A stretch of 64,000 nt of DNA from Paragyromitra xinjiangensis. Its lineage: Eukaryota > Ascomycota > Pezizomycetes > Pezizales > Discinaceae. The stretch spans positions 620,001 through 684,000 of the forward strand of contig JBCAMK010000007.1 of the NCBI GenBank assembly GCA_038503065.1, written 5' to 3'. A model generated the notes under the pieces. The model saw only the letters and a list, made by a program, of their open reading frames with translations. It searched no databases and was not told the DNA's origin. Of this stretch, positions 38,374 through 50,800 are shown piece after piece. The translations under genes were made by a program, and so were the position numbers. The stretch's first letter is position 1; every line of letters starts with the position of its first letter.

Positions 38374-38617
38374 TATGGTTCCGGGAACCTAGAAGGTGTA
38401 CCAAACTAAGAGGGAGGCAACGCTCGTGGCAGTAGGGTTAGGTCCAGAATCAAGAGAGATTAAGATTATTGAATAGAAATAGTCATCATTATCTTGTCCA
38501 CTTGCTGGACGAGTAAATTGTTTCGCCTGCTGCCCTCCAAAAAATCCCCCTAACCCTGCTGCCAAGAGCGTTGCCTTCCCCTTAGTTTGGTACACCTTCT
38601 AGGTTTCCGGAACCATA
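38374..38617. repeat. 69-bp imperfect inverted repeat (hairpin or MITE-like unit)
   Basis: The left arm (38,374-38,442) and right arm (38,549-38,617) are reverse complements with about five mismatches, most of them transitions, around a 106-bp loop. The arms start TATGGTTCCGG. No clear target duplication is visible apart from the TA at each tip. It could be a non-autonomous DNA transposon or an inverted duplication of part of an older repeat. Confidence 0.75.
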
Positions 38618-41153
38618 CCGCCGTCTATCGCCAGGCACTCCAATACCCCGTAGTATTTGGCCATGACTTTCTTTTGCTGCAGAAGCTCCTAAAGATTTGG
38701 TTATTCATTAATAGAAATAAGATGCAGAACCATCGTTACTCGTGATAAACAAAGAGAGCCCGGACACAATATGAAGTCGGCGAACCAGTAAGTTAGTTTG
38801 TCCGAGCTCAGCTAATCATATATTTTTACCAAGAGTAAGCATCTCTCGGTTCGTTTTGTTTCCTTGTAGCACTATGGAAAAACGAATCTGGAGAGAATTA
38901 CTATCTGAGCTAAGAGTTGGAGAAACTTGGCTTGAACGACGTATGTCCTTGGGATAGGCATCTTCGAAATTCGCCCAGATGAGCACTTTGTTGACAAGCT
39001 GATATGTATCATGGAATTTATTCTAAGTACTATGACCAAAATTCCCCGCACGAGTTAGGAGATACTGGTACGCATATCAGCGCTGGGAAATAACTATCGC
39101 GTCCGCCCAGCTGCTATGCTGTCCTTATGGCTTGGGTAGTATTGCGACCTACAGCGCACTTCATCTAATATCACTCGTTGGCGTCCTGGCCCACTCCGCT
39201 ATTGACCCAAGTGCTTTCCGTTTATTTTATTTCTTAATTTTTGTTAGAGTTTCCGGTCATAGATATAATATCCCCACTCCAAGTTGCCCGGTAAGAATGG
39301 TTTATTCCCATCATAGTGGAATCTCTCGCACGAGTATGCACAGAATAGGCATATGGCTATGTGGGATTAAGTTCTATGACATAGCAACACTCTCACTTAC
39401 CAGATCTAGCTTTTTGCGATCGTTTGTGCATCTCATCGCGATCATGTCGATTCGCGGGGTCCTATTTCTTCCGGTCATTGAATTCCCCCGCCTTGGCATG
39501 GTGTTAGAACATCTATCCACATAGCCTTCGTCTCGATCGTTTGCCTTAGCTCTGCGCAGATAGCTGAATTTCTACTTCAGAGCTTACCGTTGGCACTATC
39601 GAGCTGTAATTTAGTTGTCTCTTTCGATTGACCAATGCCCGTGGGGGACTGACCAACGTGGTTGATAGACACCAGGTACGACCCGGTATCACTGGTGTGG
39701 AGTAGAGCTCTGGAGTACATACTAGATGATGATATGGTGTGGTTATGTCAAAATAAGCTAGATTGTAATTTTCATGCATAAGCTGGAGTGGAACCACTGG
39801 CTTACGTGTTTGTCGCATGGTTATGCTTATCTCGAGGGTCCACCGTGGTTACATGTATGCATGGACATCTGGAGTACCAGTTAAAGATCCCAGGAATTTA
39901 TGATCGGTATTGTAGTTGCATACATATTTCTAGGAGACCCACTAACGCTAGGCATCCAACTGCCATCTAATTCCTCCCATGAGCAGTATTATCATTTTTG
40001 CACTCCCCTGCGCTGTTGCCATGCGCTACCTCGGCACTTCTTCGTCGACTCATGCCTTTCCCCTATGTTTCGTGTGTTCGAGGGTCGGTAGTGACTGTTT
40101 CTACTGATGAGTCAGGTGATGGCAGATGTACCCGAGTGATCTTATATGATGTGAAAAACTATTAGTGTAATAGTATTCTGTACTTGAAGTTTATAGGAGA
40201 GAAACCTACCTCGAATCCTTTGAAGGTTTACTAGGTTTCAATTTGATGGCTGGGATTTTTCAAGGATCTACTCATCTCCAGAGGTTTGCTACCACATGAT
40301 CTACCCTTAATCTGACAGCTATCGAGCTATCCTCGTGTTTGTTTTGTGTAACTCTAGAAAGAGACACTTATTTAACTATCCAAGAGAACCACGTTTGTAA
40401 TTTACCAAGGGGTTCGACCCCAGAGGTTGTATTAGGTTCTATAGAGATCACGTGCCTGTTAGGAGAGATGGGGATATTTGCACCTGCCACGATGTCGCAC
40501 ACGTTTCGAAAGGGAAGGAAACTATTAAAACTATTATCGCACTAGAAGGATCATTGATTACTATGAGTCGGAAACTGAGACAGAGAATGCCCAGTACATG
40601 GGTTAGGGCTAAATTACAGAAATCATACGATATTGTAGGCACATGTCACTTATTATGTGGTAAAATGCCTCAGCCTTCTCTTTGTCCTTTGTATTTCTCA
40701 CAACAAAACCCACCTTTCGTCTACTTCCTTTCTTATTCCCCTCCTTGCTTGGTTTCGCCGCTTCGACCATGCCAAAAAATCAGGAAAATTTATATTCTGA
40801 CGATCACACGACGAAATAACCCCCAAGAAACTAATAGTATTGGACAGGAACTTCGATTGGTAAATCAGCAAATAAATTATTTCTGACACATCTAATTCTA
40901 GAGTCAAATCTAAATAAAATGGCTCAGACTTTTGCGAAGCAGCTCGCAAATATGTAAGAAATCCTCATCGCATAACAGGTAAGACCTGTGTGCAGATACA
41001 TCATACAACCCCAGAGAGGCTACATAAGAAAAAAAGACCCCCCAAAAGATAGAATAAACAAAGCAACTAATCACGCCGACATCGCCGCCCAAACATAAAA
41101 AATAACCGAAATGGGTATTTCCTCCTCCCCAAATCCTTCCCCTTTCGTTCCTT

Positions 41154-41956
41154 CTAACCTTTCAATGCATAGATCTCGGCATCGGCATCTTTCGACAGTT
41201 CCACCAATTTCACAGACCCCTTCCCAACGTCATAGATGAAGCCATGCACCTGGAGTCCTCGCTCCTCGATAGCCTCGGCAACGTTGTCGTTACGCCTAAC
41301 TGCGTTTACTTGGGCGATAACGTTCAGCTCAACTAGGCGCTCGATACGCTTAACCGGGTCAGCAATGGCCGCAAGCTCAGCTTTATGCGCGGCTCGCACA
41401 TCGCGGATATTCTGCAGCCAGGCGTCGACTATGCCGTGCCTATTTTGACCGAGAGAGGCTATAACACCGCCGCAGCTAGTGTGACCACAGACGATGATGT
41501 GCTTGACCTGCAAGTCATATAACGTTAGGGCCATTGAATTCCTCAACAAAAAAAGGAATTGATGGGGGAGGGGAGGCAGGGTAACGTACTTCCAAGATTT
41601 CAACAGCATATTGGATTACGCTAAGGGAGCTCAAATCACCAGTTGGGACGAGGTTCGCGATGTTCCGGTGAACGAAGATCTCGCCCGGCAACAAGTCCAA
41701 AAGGCTAGTCTCGGGGACTCGGGAGTCGCTACATCCGATCCACAGGATCTGGGGGTGCTGTCCGTTGGCAAGTGCAGGGAAGAGACCTGGGCGGAGAGCA
41801 GAGAGTCGCTGTGACCAAGAAGTGTTTCGATCGATGAGCGATTCGATGCTATCGCCATCGGTGAAGCGGAAGATGGCTTTAAGGGTCTGATATTAGTCAT
41901 TTGCGATGGCGAGAGAGAGAATGATGGAGGATCTACTTACTTGGGTCGTTGCTCAT
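41154..41956 (-). CDS. NCE103: Beta-carbonic anhydrase, 3 exons
   Basis: Exons 41941-41956, 41590-41876 and 41154-41507 give 218 aa. The zinc ligands are visible: Cys54 in IGCSDSRVPE, His110 and Cys113 in CGHTSCGGV; Asp56 and Arg58 form the catalytic dyad. RNIANLV and the YAVEILEVKHIIV strand are also typical. The enzyme interconverts CO2 and bicarbonate, supplying bicarbonate for carboxylases and for CO2 sensing. The first exon is only 16 nt (MSNDP plus one base); using the acceptor after CTTAAAG (41,877-41,878) rather than the earlier CAG closes the frame. No targeting peptide is evident, so a cytosolic enzyme is likely. Confidence 0.95.
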
Positions 41957-44900
41957 GTTGGGTGGTTGAAGTTTTGAGAAAGAGTTTAGGGTGGGGGTCT
42001 GTTTTAACTGCTTGGCAGAAGCTAGCGTGAGGTGTTGTTGGGAGCCGTGTTCAACTCGATAATTTCTTGCAACAGTGACGGCTACGATATGAGCTTGAGG
42101 AAAGAAAGTTGTATAAGCGACTAAGTTTGGAGGGAGGATCTAATAACTTGAGTGTAAAGGGGGAATGTCCGACTGATATTAAGGGAATACGGGACGCAGA
42201 GTAAAACGTTGGGGTGGACCCTTAAATACATCCCCTACGTATAGATAGATACGTAACGAATTCATATAAAACAATTACATGCGGCAGCCCAGAAAAAAAA
42301 AACAATAAGAGTAAAAACCGGTGTGGTATATCCCGCCTGCCCGTGTCATGTCGAACCTGCATCCCTGGCTTCATTGGTTCGGACCCTTATCTAGAGAAGA
42401 AGACCTGCCCCACGGCGGGGCGCACCCACCACTGCCCATTCCCAGACAGGAACAGCATGTCAGAACTAAAACTAGAGCACCTTAAAACGCTTTCTTGATT
42501 TGACACATTCAGTAACCCGCTTGGGCATCCCGCTCATTCTTTCGAAAGGAATGATCAAGGGCAGGCACCATCTTTCTCCATACCGTACCATGGATTGAGA
42601 TACCGACCAGCAGTCGTGACATCCGTTGCGCCGTCGAGATCACATCATCCTTGCAGTCAGCACCAGCCAGCGCCAACCTCCTCAGCTGGCAGGAGTGGCG
42701 GATCATTGGCGATGGGTATCACTAAACCCGATCCCGAATATCGGCGAGTATCAGTGGGGTTAAGTCGAGAGAGTCTCAACCTCAAATTACGATTGTTCTC
42801 CGAAAGGGAAGAAGGAAAAAAAAACTCACTCGGTAGTACGAGCCCTTTCTGGTAGGGGCAAGTTGCTTCTTCAAAGTCCAGCCCTCTTTCTTCACAGGTC
42901 CGCATAGTATTCACTTTGCGTCTCCGCTGGAATTTTCCTCCGTCCGGCAGCTCGAGTTACGATTCGTACCTTCTTGACTGCCTGTCCTTTCTGGTAGGGC
43001 CGGGATTGCAGGAATGTAGCACATGCCATTCTGAATGGGCTTGCAGCGGATAAGTGGTTTTTTTGAGGCGTCGGTAACAAGTGCGTAAGTATAATGCTTG
43101 AGGGTAGTATACATAAGCTTCAGTCAGGTTCCAAATTATATATGTGCTCTAGAAACAGCGCCTGCAGATAAACTGACACGACAAACGGTCAATAGAAGCC
43201 ATTTCCAGACGCATTATTTTAGAAGAAATGGTAAATAGTTCCATCAGAAAACTGGAGTCCTCCCTAATTGCAGTAAGTGTTCTTTCAATACCAACGGATC
43301 CATCTTTACTCTTCAACAAGGCCACCCATTGAAAAATCCTTTTAATTGTGGTAGAGCTGGGCTCCTGGCCAAATTTAGCTCTTTTCTGGAGTTGCTGTTG
43401 CAAAATACCTGGCTATAGTTATAAAGGATAAAGGATGGCTCGGCGCGCCAGAGACACCAACAGTTTCTTCCACTTTACCAATAAATCCTTCTTATTCACC
43501 AGCAAGCCCACCCCATTTTCCTCTATGTCAAAGTCATAAACGAGATAACGGGGAAGAATAGGCGAAAGTGGTGGGAAAGACATGCTTCCTCTGTTTATTC
43601 ACACCAATTGGCCGGGAGCACTGACATAACCAAGCGAGTTGTAATGAATCAGTTGGATTAGTCAATAAGAAATGCCTCGGGCCTATTCTGTTTATCTAGC
43701 TAAATTACCTAGTTCCTAAGCTACAGTAGAGTTCCCTAAACGGGCTAAGAAATTGATTTGAGGAGCGTAATATATTTCCTTGATTGGAACTACGAAACGT
43801 CGAGTACCAAGTTCTCATCTACAATCAACACTATGTTAGAGTATGATCAAACATATTCAGTGAGATTTATGCACAAACCAAAAGTGTTTACGAATCGCAT
43901 GGAGAAGAACGATGTTGCCAAGTTGGTGCTTAAAAACTATGTCAAATGGATTGAGAAATATTTCACAAAGTTTGAAACCTCATATGAAACTGAATCGTCT
44001 GTATACCTTGAATTAACGACGAAAGTAGTGTTGTCTATAGTATAGTGTATTCTATACGAAGGTGCCCTGAAAGAGAAAAGGGCACTTGGAGCTGAAGACC
44101 AGCCTCTGGGGCTCTGTGTGTTTCTTGTGTTCACATCACCAATGTATATTTTTTTAGACTTCAAAGTTTGTACGAGAGTAGGAATTAAAGAGTTCCGATT
44201 TTTACGACTCTCCCGAGTGCTTCCATGGCCGTTTAAGTATTTTTTTGCTAACTGTAGTTGGGTTAGCGCGAGTTGAGGCCAGCACGCATACTAGGTCAGG
44301 CACATAAGCTACTGCCTTGCAAGCGAAGATGGTGTCCAGGAGACATCGAGCAAGATAGGAGGAACCAAGATCCGGTTCTAAAAACGAGCTAAAATGGCAT
44401 TTCAGAAGTTGTTTTTTGGATGCACTCTTTCTACATGTTATAGGTAGAATATCTGAAAGCAGTGTTTATACTTGGCGTATTATTGCTTGTGCTTGTATTG
44501 GGCATATGTCGCACTGGCGTGAAAAAGACCGGGTCACTGCGCTTGCGATTGGGGCTGGGAAGGTAATCAGTGGAGGGAAGTCAGCCTCAATTCAGTACCG
44601 TGTAGCGAGTGCACAGTGATTACATTGGATTCTTGATTCACAACCCCATATTGGAGAGCCTGTTAAGACAACGCATTAGACAAAATAAGTTGCTGTTTAG
44701 TTTTAGATACTGCAGCTGCCTCGAAATAAGCATCTCCAACTCTCTTCAGCCCTAGAGCCTAGACCTTCATCAATAATGCTGTGCAGAAACCCCTCTGGGG
44801 ATGTGCATGGCAGATACCCACATGAATGTGGGCACGGACATATTTACTTGGAAGAGACTGTCATTAGCATTCCCAGCTTCAGGCAACAACTCCATTCGTT

Positions 44901-45106
44901 AGTAGGCATAAGTACAAAGAAGCACCGCTCTTTGATTTTAATATCTATCTACAGGTATTGATGCTTGAAATCTCGCCTTTAACTTTAGACCGCAAATCAA
45001 GGTATCATTAACAGAAACAATTCCCTACATTCCCATCACATTGACAAATACCCCAATCTTCCCACTCCTATTACCCCAGACCTTAAGCTTCTCTAACAGC
45101 CTGCGT
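41957..45106. other. 3.1-kb gap, possibly with a small unresolved gene
   Basis: The first 300 bp should contain the carbonic anhydrase promoter. On the minus strand, 42,509-43,114 contains protein-like pieces (MYTTLKHYTYALVTDASKK; RPYQKGQAVKKVRIVTRAAG; DDVISTAQRMSRLLVGISIH) in different frames with candidate GT-AG sites; I could not assemble a convincing model or name a family. A plus-strand frame at 43,758-44,045 is Lys/Tyr-rich and lacks an ATG at its 5' end. The rest shows nothing recognisable. Confidence 0.35.
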
Positions 45107-47142
45107 CTAACCTGTGAATTTGAACGAGTTGGTGGTAAAATCGATTGCCCCACCTTTGTAAGACCCTCGCTTCTTCTGTAACATGTGTCAAAACCTGGAC
45201 TTGGAATATAAAAGTACGTCTCATTTTGCACAAACACTCCTACTCCGCGGCACCAGCCCTACCCAGCAAGACGAGCGCGTGGGTCTAATCCCACAGCGCT
45301 TATCAAGAATGGGGATGGGGTTTCGGTTGACCCGCCAACAGGGATGCGGGTGTTTCGGATTGCGCATCAAACCAGGAAACCCATGAAGCTGGATTGGAAA
45401 TCATGAAACTTGGGAGAACCAACCTTATTCTTTTCTTTTGTAAACCCCTTTCCTTTAGTAACAATTAAATCCCTGTGGGCCTTCATAGTATAGTGATTCT
45501 CCGAGAGGCCCAGGGACTCGAAGGTGTTGTCTTTCAGCCTATCATCAACGTAGACAACTTTTGTTGGGTCGACACGCTGGAACGGTTTCTTCGGTTCGTG
45601 GCTGTTATCGATGGCTGAGCCACCGATGGGGCTACTACTAGAGCTGCTACCAGAGCCACTACATCATTGAGGTAGTGGTAGTTAGATAGTGGTCATGATG
45701 ATAGTCACGGATATGATAATGTGGGGTACCAACGATTCAGCTGCGAGAGTTTCCTGTTTACTAGATTTAGATTTCTTGGATTCGGGTTCGGAAGAGCTGG
45801 AGTCGCGTTTTCGCTTGCTGTTGGTGTCTTTATTCGAGGGCTTAGTGAAGGGTCCTTTCGTAGATTTTCCACCAGACTTCTTGTCTTGTTTACCCTTCTT
45901 GCTCTTCTTTTCGTCCTCAGACGAAGAAGAGGAAGAGGAAGAGCTTGAACTGCTTGAAGAGGAGTCCGAGTCGGAACTTGAAGAGCTAGAAGGCTTTTTT
46001 ACGGGCTTAGCCTTGCTCTTCTTGCTCTTCTTGCTCTTCTTGCTCTTCTTCTTATCTTTCTTAGCCGCCTTTTTCTTGCTCTTTTTGTCGTCCTCAGATG
46101 AGGATTCGGAATCTGAGCTCGAGCTGCTTGAAGAAGAGTCGGACGACGAGCTGGACGAGCTGGATGAAGAAGAGGAAGATGATGATGATGAGGAAGACGA
46201 AGATGAGGAAGATGAGGAAGATGAGGAAGATGAGGAAGATGAGGACTTTTTAGAAGCCGAGCTAGAAGAAGACTTAGAAGACTTGGAGGACTTAGAGGAT
46301 GCATCGCTGTCGCTGTCTGAAGAGCTAGACGAAGAGGATGAAGAGGACTTTGATGAAGCGTTACTCTTCTTGCTGGCTTTAGATTTCACGGATTCGGCGT
46401 CGGAATCTGAGCCGGAACTAGAGTCGGAGCTGGAGTCGGAGCTGGAGCTGGAACTAGAACTAGAGCTCTCCTTTTTTCTGTTTGAAGTCAGTAAAGTGTG
46501 GGCGCTACTAGAGGCTGCTTGCACAATTGATCGGAGGTCATACTCATCCTCACTTCCGCTGCTGCTACTGCTATCGCTGTCGTCACTAGCAGCCTTCTTC
46601 TCATCCTTCTTCTCTTCTCCGTTTATAGTAGCCGAAGAGTCCGAGTCAGCCATAACCTCGTCCTTGTCTTCGTCATCATCCGAAGAGTCCGAATCGCTGT
46701 CAGAGTCTGAATCATCAGACTCGGGTGTGGCTGCTCGTTCGTCGTCTGCTTCGGAGGAGCTGTCACTATCGTTGCCGCTCTTTCTATCCTCTTGAGTGAC
46801 CTTTTTAATTTTCTGCTCGACGACCTTCTCCTTCTTCTCCTTCTTCCCCTTTTTAACCTTGTCCTCCTTTCCTTCCTTTCCCTCCTTTCCATGCCTGTTT
46901 ATATCATCCCCAGCCTGCCATTTATCGAAATGGCTGTTCAGGCTTGGAAACTTCTCGGGAAGCTCAAGTTTTTTAGTCCCACATTCAGCTGTAAAAATTG
47001 TAGAGGTAGAGTCAAAGCCGGACTCCTTGAGGAATTGTCCTATAGCAGCAAGAAGCTGGGGAGGAGCAGGAGAGGACTGTGGTGGTGATGGCGATGGGTC
47101 AGTGGTCTTTTTCGAACCACTCTTTTTCAATTTAGTACCCAT
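45107..47142 (-). CDS. SRP40: Srp40/Nopp140-like nucleolar phosphoprotein, 3 exons
   Basis: Exons 45734-47142, 45424-45658 and 45107-45175 give 570 aa. The N-terminus carries a LisH-like helix pair (PPQLLAAIGQFLKESGFDST, about residues 27-60). The centre is an extreme Ser/Asp/Glu tract alternating with Lys blocks (SKKSKKSKKSK), the substrate for casein kinase II in this family. The last two exons encode the conserved SRP40 C-terminal domain: KKPFQRVDPTKVVYVDDRLK, VTKGKGFTKEKNKKKRGSYK and GGAIDFTTNSFKFTG at the end. The protein acts as a chaperone for box H/ACA and C/D snoRNPs between nucleolus and Cajal-like bodies. Introns 1 and 2 share an unusual GTTGGT donor. It is divergent from SEC3. Confidence 0.93.
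46202..46246. repeat. Tandem 9-bp repeat in the SRP40 serine tract
   Basis: Five units of GATGAGGAA (last unit GATGAGGAC) on the plus strand, encoding serine triplets on the coding strand. It lies inside the long poly-Ser region of SRP40 and is a likely site of length variation. Confidence 0.8.
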
Positions 47143-47869
47143 GCTTAACTATGGAATTAAATACTGTGCTGAGCAGAAGGCTATATTGGGGACTGGCTGG
47201 GCTATAGTTGATAAAGGCTGCGATGGCACTATCTAGAAAGAATAGGAGGAGTATTCGAAAGAAAGGGCTGGATACTGGGCGAACGCGAAGGTCACAAGCC
47301 TGGACTGGTGTTGTTTGGCTCTTTCGTTCCTGCAAACTTTTTTTTGCCCTTGTCACACGTGATTTTCAGCCTCCTATCCAAGGAACGTGCCTGTCCTAGC
47401 CGCATGCAGCTGCCCGTAGCCCGCAAAAGCTCCACAGAAGAGAACCCGGTCTATGGCTGTTTGTTGAAAATAAGAGAATTGCGGGAGTATTATATGTTAT
47501 TGTTTTATGGCCTAATATCTTATTATAATTGTACCGCTAAGGAATTCGTCTATTGAGAATAGGGGACGGAAATTGGTTCGCCTTAGGGTGATGGATGGGA
47601 TCATCGATCCCGGAGCATTGGGACGGCCGCAGCAGCGAGTTGGTCTGCCCAGAGTCTCGCGCGACGACACAGCTGACAACCCCCTCGTGTATCAACTTCA
47701 ACATCAAGCAGAGAGCGTGAGAGAGAGGGTGAGAGAAAGGGAGAAAGAGAGAGAACTGGTGCAGTGGCTGCACCTTAGGCCCCTCATTCAGTTCGCAAAC
47801 TCACTGCCCTCGGCGCCTGCTTCCCAAAAATCCCTCGAGATACTGTCCTCTCTACCGTGATCACGGACC
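47143..47869. promoter_or_regulatory. Divergent promoter region between SRP40 and SEC3
   Basis: 727 bp between divergent ATGs. A CACGTG site (near 47,355) lies within it, and purine-rich GAGAGA repeats (about 47,712-47,753) are near the SEC3 side. No coding sequence recognised. Confidence 0.45.
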
Positions 47870-50800
47870 ATGGCGGATCCTTTTCCGCGGAACCGGCCTC
47901 CTAATGCTCCTCCCCCTCATCCTGGCCCAGCAGTTACTATCTCCAAAGCTCAGCAATTTGAAGATGAAAAGAAACGGATAACAAATTCGTGTTTTTCCAG
48001 AACCGATACAGACAGTTCCAGTATGTAATCTTTCTTCCAAGAAAGCAAGATGAACGCATAATTGGGTTCTTATTTCTAACTTGAGCTTTATTTTATACTT
48101 CTAGTTCTCGAGTCCTACATAACGCACTGCAAAGTTATCGAAGATGCCACGTCTCCATCGGCACCGCCGGCCCCAGACGCTCCCATCGACCAGAAGAAAG
48201 TACGGGTGATCATTATTGCTGTGCGGAAGTCTGGGAGAGTTCGCATGCATAAGGCGAGGGAAAACCCGAATGGTTCGTTTCAGATTGGGAAGACGTGGAA
48301 TTTAGACGATCTCCAGGAGATCGAGAATTATATGGCTCCTAATGAAAAGGGGTTCACGGTTACGATATTGAAGCCCTACTACTGGCAAGCGCAGTCGAGC
48401 AAGGAGAAGGATTTTTTCATTTCGTCACTGCTCAAGATCTACAAAAAGTATACTGGAGGTAAAATACCGAATCTGATTGGGTTTGAAAGGACGGATATCG
48501 ATAGAATATTGGATGGAGCTGCAAGCCTTCAGGTCAAACAACGGCAGGAGGAAGAGGGATCTCGGGGCTCAACACCACCCACCCCGGCTTCGTTGAACAC
48601 CAACCAAATGTCACTTAAATCTCCATCGCTCAGAAACCTCGCAACAGCACAGTCCATGGACTCGCTGACAAAACCTGCTTCACGACAACAGCTGCCTAGC
48701 ATGAAGGGCATGGATGGATTATCTGCTCCCGCGGGTGTTTTGCGGCCATCTCAATCCAGCGAACGTCTTCCCAATAGTAGTAGAAGAGCACCGGACCCAC
48801 TTGCTCTAGGCCGCACTACTTCGGCAAAATCAAGCACATCAAATGATTCCATCCCTCCACCAATACCCCCTCAAGGTCCTGGAAGACGTCCCTCCGACGG
48901 GTCCCAGAGATCTGGCCGGCAACGCTCCAACTCGCGGCCTTCCCAGGATGAAAGGGCTATACGTAGAGCTCCATCTGTTGAGCCTTCTGCTGAGAAAATG
49001 CGCAGAACCCCATCTTCAAACAGCCAACAATCGCGTGAAGCTCCTACCGTGGAATATCAGCCTTTCAATAGTAGTAATAGTGCTAGAGCGCCCGTGCCTG
49101 TGTCTGAACAGCCCCCTAACATTCCAGACCCTGCTGGCCGTACCTTACAGTCAAAGAAATCCAATAAAGACGTAGGATCTGCGATGCGGTTAGCTGCGAC
49201 TGCATTCGCTGCAGGGAACCCAAAATACAGGCCACATACACCAACCACGCCGACTACACCATCAGCGGTGTCCATGTCTAGGGGACCTTCCCGTGAGCCT
49301 GAGAGACCCAAAGAACCCGAGAAGCCGCCAGAATTACCTCAGATTAAGCTATCCAGAGATCAAGGGAATGGGAATGGGAATGGTGCTAGCTTCAATGACA
49401 GAGGGGAGGAAGTTGAGGACAGACGATCACGACCACGGGATCTTCTCCCTTCTATCTCACCACAGAAAACTCCTTCACTTGTAGAAAAGATTGACCCGCC
49501 GCCAAAAAGTGAGAGGAGGGCCACACTTACATCAAAAGAGAATAATATTCCAGCGTTGTTTGGCCAAAAGCTTAAAATACGGGATCCGTCACCATCGCCG
49601 CGGAACCAAGATACCTTAGATATCCCATCCACCATGGGTCGAAGATCGCCTTCCCCGGACCAATCGACTTTAGATCCTGGCAACGATCGTACTCCCCGAA
49701 GTAGATCCCGGTCTCCTAACACGAAGGCACGAAAACGAAAGTCAGCTAAATCTTCATATCTGGATGATGTGGACACATCTCGCGTAACAGTGGATCTGGA
49801 GGAGCTATTACATGAATTCAACTGGGATGGACGAGGGAAGGTAGATGAGCTAGAGGCAAGCATCAAAAAGGAGATTGCGACTGTCGAATCAAGTAACATC
49901 ATCATTCACTCTGACGGTGACATGAGGGTTGACGACTTATCGGTTTTACTCGATAAGGCGATCAAAGAATGCGAAGAAATGGATGCGCTGCTGACGCTGT
50001 ATGCTGTTGAATTAACTGTATGTCCTTTTTCAGTATTTGAATGTGTCGTGGTGATCTATATTGATATATCGCACAGAGCTTGAACGACGACATCGCACAT
50101 ATCGAGAACCAATCACAAGGTCTCCAGGTGCAAACAGCGAACCAGAAGACACTCCAAAAAGAGCTTCAGAATTTGCTAGAAACGATCTCGATTGTGCCAC
50201 AGCAGCTTGACATTTTGAAATACGGATCCATTGATTCTCCGCAGGCTCTTGAGGGGATCGAAGAGACCCTCTTGGCTCTCTTTAAAGCGATGGCAACCAT
50301 CGACCCCCATATTGCTGCCCACAGTCATCCTGAATCCCCCGTTAATAATGGCCGAAGAGGCTCTTGGAGTGACGAGGGAATCGGCACCATGCGAGCCCTA
50401 CAAGAGAAGAAAGAAGAGTACCGATCAGAGATCCGAGCTTTTCTAGCAAGGCAACGGCAATTCCTGGCCATCAAGTTCCAGGCTGAGGTTGTAGCACTGG
50501 AGAAGAACTCGAAAGGTGCTGAGGTAACGCAGGGAATGAAACCACGGTTACCTGGTCATGAGAGCGCGTATGTCTCGATCTATAAATTTGTGGGGTTAAT
50601 CGTATTCACGAAGGACGTGGATCGAGAGGAGTACATGGAGTTGCAGAAGCTGTATATAAGGCCAGTGAAACTCTTGTTTGAGAGTGAGTTTAAGGATCAT
50701 GTATTCGCATGGAAGAGGATTGCTAGGAAACCAACACAGGAAGAACTAGATCTTGGTATGTATTGTGGATTAGGATTTTGCGTGTTGTTTAGTGGCTAAT

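Larger units (their letters stand above)
37277..41153. other. 3.9-kb gap with a solo LTR and an inverted repeat
   Basis: Between the 3' ends of RPS13 and the carbonic anhydrase gene. A solo LTR occupies 37,733-38,093 and a hairpin-forming inverted repeat 38,374-38,617. From 38.7 to 41.1 kb I see only short frames without family resemblance; most lack ATG starts. Confidence 0.5.

Noticed and set aside
39132..39524. A 130-codon plus-strand frame with hydrophobic stretches
   Set aside because: It starts without ATG and has no recognisable motif; probably a chance frame in the desert.
40405..40425. A T-arm-like GGGGTTCGACCCC palindrome
   Set aside because: No acceptor, D or anticodon stem can be fitted around it, so it is not a tRNA gene.
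41877..41885. Earlier CAG acceptor for carbonic anhydrase exon 2
   Set aside because: Using it throws the conserved frame out by one base; the downstream AAAG acceptor closes it.
45689..46795. A 368-codon plus-strand frame rich in Glu, Asp and Leu
   Set aside because: It is the antisense shadow of the SRP40 serine tract; Ser codons read backwards give Asp/Glu/Leu.
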